From assembly GCA_021812735.1 (NCBI GenBank), contig JAKAMV010000212.1:1-11807 (forward strand): 11,807 nucleotides of DNA. The letters run 5' to 3'. This DNA comes from Chloroflexota bacterium (GTDB taxonomy: Bacteria > Chloroflexota > Limnocylindria > Limnocylindrales > CSP1-4). Position numbers and translations under genes: made by a program. Position 1 is the first letter of the stretch, and each line of letters begins with the position of its first letter. The notes below the pieces were generated by a model that saw only the letters and a list, made by a program, of their open reading frames with translations, had not been told where the DNA came from and made no database searches. Below are positions 7,494 through 11,807 of the stretch, one piece after another.

Positions 7494-9105
7494 GGATCCC
7501 CTGCGCCTGCTGCGCCGGCTCGGCGTCTGGCGGGTGCTGCCCCGCTCGTTCCGGGCGCGCCTCGCGCTGGTCATCTCGGCGGTGGTCGCCTTCGCGCTGA
7601 TCCTCGTCTTGGCGGTCCTGCCCCGCCTCCTCGATTCGTATTTCACGCAGCAGGAGACCCAGAACCTGCAGGCCCGGGCAGCAGCCGTGGAACAGCTCCT
7701 GGCGGCGCAGCTGCGCCTGACGGCGCGGGGCGGCCAGGTGCCGATCGTCGCGCCCACGAACCCGCTGCGGCTCTCGGACCAGGTCGTCGCGGCCCTCACC
7801 GGTGCCGACGAGCCCGACGAGCGTTCCTTCTTGGCGGTGGAGGCGCAGGTGGTGGCCCAGGCCGACCTGACGGTCCAGGTCTACCCGGGGCCGGAAGCGA
7901 CGGGCACGCCGGTGGCCACGCTCCGGGCGCCGCTGACGGAATCTCCAGGCGAGGGGTTGACGCGTGAGCCGGGCAGCGTCTCCGGCTCGTTCACGATCAC
8001 GGACTCGTACTGGTCGCAGTTCTCGGGCACGGCGCCGGTGCGCACGGTCGTCGTGACCCTCTCCTCGCCGTACACGCTGCGCGCCGAGACACTGCAGACC
8101 CTCTTCACGGTGCTGATCGCCGTCGCGGTGCTCGCCATGGGCGTGGCGGTCGTGGTCGCCTTCATCGTGGCGGACCGGCTCACCACGCCGATCCGGAAGC
8201 TGACGCTGGCCTCGCGCGCGCTCGCCGAGGGCGACTTCTCCGCGCGCGTGACGGCGGTCCCAAGTGGCGCCCCCGAAGTCACCGAACTCGCGACCGCGTT
8301 CAACCGCATGGCCGACGAACTGCAGCGGTCGATCGAGTTCATCCGGCGCGACCGCGATCGGAGCCGCGAGTTCCTCGCTGACGTGAGCCACGAGCTGCGC
8401 ACGCCGATCGCGGCGCTGCGCATGTTCAACGAGCTGCTGCAGGACGGCGCGGCCGACGACCCGGCGACCCGCAACGAGTTCCTCGAGACGAGCCGCGTGC
8501 AGATCGAGCGGCTCGACTGGCTGGCCTCGAACCTGCTCGAGCTCTCGAAGCTCGACTCCGGGTTGATCGCGCTCGACGTGCGCCCCGACGACCTGCGCAC
8601 GGTCGTCGAGAGCGCGATCGAACAGGCCCGGCCGACGGCGGACCGAAAGGGGGTGCAGCTGGTGGCCGAGGTGCCATCCGAGCCGTTTCGGTTTCCGCAC
8701 GATCCGCCCAGACTGGGCCAAGTGCTGGGTAACCTGGTGGGCAACGCCGTCAAGTTCACGCCGCCCGGCGGTCGCGTGACGGTGACCTTGGCACGCACGC
8801 GCGAAGGGGCCCGCATCACGGTGCGGGACACGGGCATCGGGATCGACCCGGAGGAGTTGCCGCATGTCTTCGACCGCTTCTACCGCGGCTCGCGGGCCAA
8901 CGAAATCCGCGCCTCGGGGTCTGGACTCGGACTCGCCATCGCGCGCTCGATCGTCGAGATGCACGGCGGCCGCATCAGCATCGCCAGCCGCGTCGGGCAG
9001 GGCACCCAGGTCGACGTCTCGTTGCCGCGCCATCCGCGGCCGCCCGAGGTGATGGAATCTTCACCCCCCGCAGCGTTGCCCGTGAACACGGCCGTGTCAG
9101 AGTGA
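7465..9105 (+). CDS. Membrane sensor histidine kinase (MprB-like)
   Basis: Partner kinase of the regulator just upstream, 546 residues from GTG 7465. Topology: short cytoplasmic N-terminus, TM1 about 33-53 (VISAVVAFALILVLAVL), an extracytoplasmic sensor region about 54-210 with no family I recognise, TM2 about 213-236, HAMP about 237-290 (TTPIRKLTLASRALAEGDF), HisKA with phospho-acceptor H309 in DVSHELRTPI, then HATPase with N-box N427 (VGNAVKFTPPGG), G1 D455 (DTGIGI), F-box-like HVFDRFYRG and G2 about 485-491 (GSGLGLAI). All catalytic motifs are intact. The C-terminal 25 or so residues are Pro-rich and probably unordered. The start is uncertain: GTG 7465 overlaps the regulator by 29 bases, while TTG 7480 or GTG 7534 would give shorter proteins that still keep TM1. 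No clear Shine-Dalgarno decides it. Confidence 0.94.
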
Positions 9106-9167
9106 CGTCGCAACCTGAGAGCCGGCAGAGGATCGGGCCGGTCGTGGCGTCCCCATGCATCCGATCC

Positions 9168-9171
9168 GAGG
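9168..9171 (+). promoter_or_regulatory. Shine-Dalgarno choosing the HtrA start
   Basis: GAGG lies 10 bases before the ATG at 9182. The earlier in-frame ATG at 9155 has no purine-rich site at the right distance, so 9182 is preferred. Confidence 0.5.
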
Positions 9172-9181
9172 CGACTGCGAC

Positions 9182-10498
9182 ATGACCGAACCCAGACCAG
9201 ACGACACGATCTCGTACTACAGCCCGCCCCCTGAGCCACGCCCAACCTGGTCCCAGGAGGCCTGGAACGCGGCCGCCACCCCCCGCCAGTGGATCGAACC
9301 GGAGCCCGGCCCGGTGACCCCGCGTGCGGCCCCGGCGCGCTCCACGGGGGCGGCACTGGTGGTGGTCGCCGCCCTCATCTCGGCCACGCTGGCCTCGGCG
9401 GGCACCTACACGGCGCTCGACTTGTCCGGCGCCCTGAACCGCCCGGCTGCCGTCCCGGCCACGAACGCCGGCTCAGGGGCATCCGCCGGCGGGGCTCAGC
9501 AGATCGTGACCGTCGATGAGCAGTCCGCAATCGTCAAGGCGGCCCAGGCCGTCAGCCCGGCCGTCGTGACGATCACGACGCAGCAGACGAGCGCCCTCGA
9601 TCCGTTCTCGCTGCCGGCCACCGGCGTCGGTTCCGGCATCATCTACAACTCGAACGGCTGGATCGTGACGAACCACCACGTGGTCGGCGGCGCCAACCAG
9701 GTGCAGGTCCAGCTCAAGGATGGACGGCAGTTCACCGGCACCGTCTACGGCACGGACACGCTGACCGACCTGGCGATCGTCAAGATCAACAGTGCGGGGC
9801 TGCCCGCGGCCCGGATCGGTGACTCCTCGACGCTGCAGCCAGGCCAACTCGCGATCGCCATCGGCAGCCCGCTCGGCACGTTCACCAACAGTGTCACCTC
9901 GGGGATCATCAGCGCCCTCGGGCGCCAGATCCAGGTCACCGACGAGCAGACAGGGCAGCCGGTCTGGCTCCACAACTTGATCCAGACCGACGCGGCGATC
10001 AACCCGGGCAATTCCGGCGGGGCGCTCGTGAACGCGGCGGGCCAGGTGATCGGCATCAACACCGCGACGGCAACCACGGCCCAGGGGATCGGGTTCGCGA
10101 TCCCCATCAACATCGCCCGGCCCATCATGACGCAGGCGGTGAACGGGCAGAAGCTCTCCCGGCCCTGGATCGGGATCCACTTCACCTCGCTCGACCCGCA
10201 GACGCAGCAGCAGCTGAAGACGCCGATCGACTACGGCGCGTTCATCGGTCCACCGGACGCCACGTCGGGCCAGCCCCTCGTCGAGCCGGGCAGCCCGGCG
10301 GCGCAGGCGGGCCTGAAGGCAGGCGACATCATCACGGCGCTCGACGGCCAGCGCGTCGACGTGGCACACCCGCTCGACATGCTGCTGGTGACGCACACGC
10401 CGGGTGAGACGGTGGAGCTCCAGGTGCTGCGCAATGGGCAACAGCTCACGGTGAGAGTGACACTGGGCACGCGGCCGGCGAGCGCGGCAGAACAGTAG
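9182..10498 (+). CDS. Membrane-anchored HtrA/DegP-like serine protease (PepD-like)
   Basis: Extracytoplasmic quality-control protease, 438 residues. A cytoplasmic, Pro-rich N-terminus (about 1-53) precedes one transmembrane anchor (about 55-80) and a Gly/Ala/Ser linker. The trypsin-like domain (about 115-310) has catalytic His166 (TNHHVV), Asp196 (LTDLAIVKI) and Ser278 (NPGNSGGALVN), with IGSPLG and GIGFAIPIN typical of HtrA. A single C-terminal PDZ domain (about 330-435) contains PGSPAAQAGLKAGDIITALDG in two blocks. The PDZ carries a short insert before the carboxylate loop (about 345-362). It lies 76 bases after the kinase stop, same strand, so it probably belongs to the same operon or regulon, as pepD follows mprAB in mycobacteria. 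The ATG at 9155 would add 9 residues and has the weaker ribosome site. The substrate is unknown. Confidence 0.95.
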   Translation: MTEPRPDDTISYYSPPPEPRPTWSQEAWNAAATPRQWIEPEPGPVTPRAAPARSTGAALVVVAALISATLASAGTYTALDLSGALNRPAAVPATNAGSGASAGGAQQIVTVDEQSAIVKAAQAVSPAVVTITTQQTSALDPFSLPATGVGSGIIYNSNGWIVTNHHVVGGANQVQVQLKDGRQFTGTVYGTDTLTDLAIVKINSAGLPAARIGDSSTLQPGQLAIAIGSPLGTFTNSVTSGIISALGRQIQVTDEQTGQPVWLHNLIQTDAAINPGNSGGALVNAAGQVIGINTATATTAQGIGFAIPINIARPIMTQAVNGQKLSRPWIGIHFTSLDPQTQQQLKTPIDYGAFIGPPDATSGQPLVEPGSPAAQAGLKAGDIITALDGQRVDVAHPLDMLLVTHTPGETVELQVLRNGQQLTVRVTLGTRPASAAEQ

Positions 10499-10504
10499 AG
10501 TCCC

Positions 10505-10514
10505 GACCGCGGTC
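10505..10514. repeat. 10-bp perfect palindrome between htrA and folB
   Basis: GACCGCGGTC is a gapless palindrome in the 14-base space between the two convergent stop codons and runs into the folB stop (10513-10515). With no loop and no T-run it is not a standard terminator hairpin. It could be a protein-binding site or chance. Confidence 0.4.
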
Positions 10515-10893
10515 AGCGGCGGCGATCCGCGTCGGAGCGAGTGCGCCAGATCTCGACCTCGGCGTGGTCGATCCGGCCGCTCACCGGCACCTGCAGCTTC
10601 CGCACCCGCACGCCGACCTCGTTCACCGGCAGCACACGCAGCAGTTCGTGCGCGATCCCTTCCGCGATCGCCTCCACCAGCTTGAAGTTGGTCGACTCCA
10701 CCAGCTCGCGCGCCACCTCGAAGGCCCGGCCATAGTCGACCGTCCGCTCCAGGTCGTCGTCGATGCCGGCTGGCTGGAGGTTCAGCAGCAGCTCCACGTC
10801 TACCTCGAACGGCTGGGGCTGCGCGCGCTCCTCCTCGGTGTAGCCGTGGCGGCCCCAGAAGACCATCCGCCGCAGCACGATCCGGTCCGTCAC
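10513..10893 (-). CDS. folB: FolB, dihydroneopterin aldolase
   Basis: Splits 7,8-dihydroneopterin to 6-hydroxymethyl-7,8-dihydropterin and glycolaldehyde in tetrahydrofolate synthesis; cytosolic, usually an octamer of small subunits. It has 126 residues, the normal length. Recognisable parts are the FWGRHGYTEEE start region (E22), PFEVDVEL, D53-Y54-G in TVDYGRAF, E74 in KLVEAIAE and catalytic K99 in VRVRKL. Family members often read KPxAPI here; this one has KLQVPV, so the Pro after the Lys is lost while the Lys is kept. The start is GTG at 10893, inside the folP stop (GTGA on the minus strand), so translation is coupled to folP. The longer open frame to 10932 would add 13 residues inside folP and is unlikely. 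Nothing visible follows it on this strand; folK is not in the window. Confidence 0.94.
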   Translation of the reverse strand: MTDRIVLRRMVFWGRHGYTEEERAQPQPFEVDVELLLNLQPAGIDDDLERTVDYGRAFEVARELVESTNFKLVEAIAEGIAHELLRVLPVNEVGVRVRKLQVPVSGRIDHAEVEIWRTRSDADRRR

Positions 10894-11807
10894 CCGCCGG
10901 CCTCCTCTCGACCCCGCAGGATCGCGTCGCACATCCGCGCGACGCGCACATTCGCCATCACATCGTGCACACGCACGATGTCGACCCCTGCCGCGATCCC
11001 CAGCGCGGTCGTGGCCAGCGTCCCTTCGAGCCGTTCTGCCGGCGGCACGCCGCCGAGCACGCGGCCGATCGTCGACTTGCGGCTCGTCCCCAGCAGGATC
11101 GGCCGACCGAGCACCTGGAGCGCGGCGAGGTCGCGCAGCAGCAGCAGATTGTGCTCCATCGTCTTGCCGAAGCCGATTCCCGGGTCGACGATGATCGACC
11201 CCCAGGGGACGCCCGCGGCGAGGGCCCGCTCGATCGCCCGCTCGAGGTCGGCGACGACCTCCGGCACTAGGTCGCCATACCGTGCCTCGGCGCGGTTGTG
11301 CATCAACACGTAGGCGGCGCCCTCTTCCGCAGCCAGGCGGGGCAGCACGTCCGACGCGCCGGTGCCCCAGACGTCGTTGATGCAGGCTGCGCCCGCGTCC
11401 AGCGCCGCGGCCGCCACGCGCGGTTTCGTGGTGTCGACGCTGATCGGGATCGCCGGCAGCGCGGCGCGGATGGCGCGGATCACGGGCACGACCCGCCGCA
11501 ATTCCTCGGCCTCATCGACGGGGAGGTGACCGGGCCGGGTCGACTCGCCGCCGACGTCGAGCAGGTCCGCACCTTCGGCGACCATCCGCCGGGCCTGAGC
11601 CACCGCCGTCGCAACCGCGGCGTCGACCGTCGCATCGGCAGCCGACGCACCCGCGTTGGGCGCCGGTTCGTCGAGTCGGCCGACCGGGCGGAGCACGCCG
11701 TCGCCGCTGAAGGAGTCAGGCGTGACGTTGACGATCCCCATCACATAGGTCCGTGCGCCCCACACGAACGTGACCGGGCCGATCTGGGTCTCACCGAGGT
11801 CGCGGGC
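10890..11807 (-). CDS. folP: FolP, dihydropteroate synthase (5' partial)
   Basis: Joins 6-hydroxymethyl-dihydropterin diphosphate and p-aminobenzoate to dihydropteroate; target of sulfonamides. Numbering from the GTG at 11765: MGIVNVTPDSFSGDG (9-23), DVGGESTRPG (70-79), SVDTTKP (109-115), INDVWG (129-134), VLMHNR (153-158), VDPGIGFGKT (193-202), LLGTSRKS (224-231) and RVHD (265-268). All pterin and pABA motifs are present. The frame stays open to the right edge with a plausible N-terminal strand (TQIGPVTFVWG), so the start is probably outside the window and 11765 is internal. Two oddities: about 20 extra residues (roughly 24-57, Ala/Pro-rich) between the SFSGDG loop and the AEGAD helix, and LMHNR where LMHMRG or similar is usual. 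The 3' end overlaps folB (GTGA). The SxRKS motif, Lys201 and the operon make another TIM-barrel pterin enzyme unlikely. Confidence 0.95.
   Translation of the reverse strand, partial: ARDLGETQIGPVTFVWGARTYVMGIVNVTPDSFSGDGVLRPVGRLDEPAPNAGASAADATVDAAVATAVAQARRMVAEGADLLDVGGESTRPGHLPVDEAEELRRVVPVIRAIRAALPAIPISVDTTKPRVAAAALDAGAACINDVWGTGASDVLPRLAAEEGAAYVLMHNRAEARYGDLVPEVVADLERAIERALAAGVPWGSIIVDPGIGFGKTMEHNLLLLRDLAALQVLGRPILLGTSRKSTIGRVLGGVPPAERLEGTLATTALGIAAGVDIVRVHDVMANVRVARMCDAILRGREEAGG

Noticed and set aside
9473..10951. Long minus-strand frame across htrA and into folB/folP
   Set aside because: It is out of frame with folB and folP, shows no motif, and is a shadow of the HtrA gene.

Overview
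This window is about 11.8 kb of very GC-rich bacterial DNA (roughly 70% GC by eye), densely coding, with many GTG starts and several 4-base stop/start overlaps. It looks like ordinary chromosome: there are no tRNAs, rRNAs, insertion sequences, phage genes or CRISPR repeats. It suggests a high-GC, menaquinone-using bacterium with a cell envelope that needs HtrA-type quality control. I favour a Chloroflexota lineage (Thermomicrobia/Limnocylindria-like). The DHPS start region and the Gly-type MenB fit this better than a mycobacterium-like actinomycete, but this is inference from memory of families and is not proven. An actinomycete or another high-GC phylum is not excluded.

Region 1 (1-5908, + strand) is a menaquinone operon: menH (5' end cut by the window), menB, menA, menC and menE. 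menB has a strong Shine-Dalgarno site. menA and menC start inside the stop codon of the gene before them (GTGA overlaps), and menE overlaps menC. The genes cover OSB formation (MenH, MenC), OSB activation (MenE), ring closure to DHNA-CoA (MenB) and prenylation of DHNA (MenA). menF and menD would be expected upstream of the window. The most unusual feature is menE: its reading frame continues without interruption into a complete second alpha/beta-hydrolase domain, giving a 778-residue ligase-hydrolase fusion. The operon section seen here has no hotdog DHNA-CoA thioesterase, so the fused hydrolase is a candidate for that step.

Region 2 (5958-6599, - strand) is rplY, the long (CTC-type) form of ribosomal protein L25. 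It converges with menE and diverges from region 3. The 192-base divergent gap (6600-6791) holds a 7-bp-arm inverted repeat and a possible -10 box so close to the regulator start that its mRNA may be leaderless.

Region 3 (6792-10498, + strand) is an envelope-stress module: an OmpR-family response regulator, an overlapping membrane histidine kinase and a membrane-anchored HtrA/DegP-like protease with a PDZ domain. The gene order matches mprA-mprB-pepD of mycobacteria. A plausible loop is that the kinase senses envelope damage, the regulator responds, and the protease degrades or refolds damaged extracytoplasmic proteins.

Region 4 (10513-11807, - strand) is folate biosynthesis: folP (dihydropteroate synthase, cut by the right edge, with an enlarged early loop) followed by folB (dihydroneopterin aldolase), coupled by a GTGA overlap. 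folB and htrA converge with only 14 bases between their stop codons.
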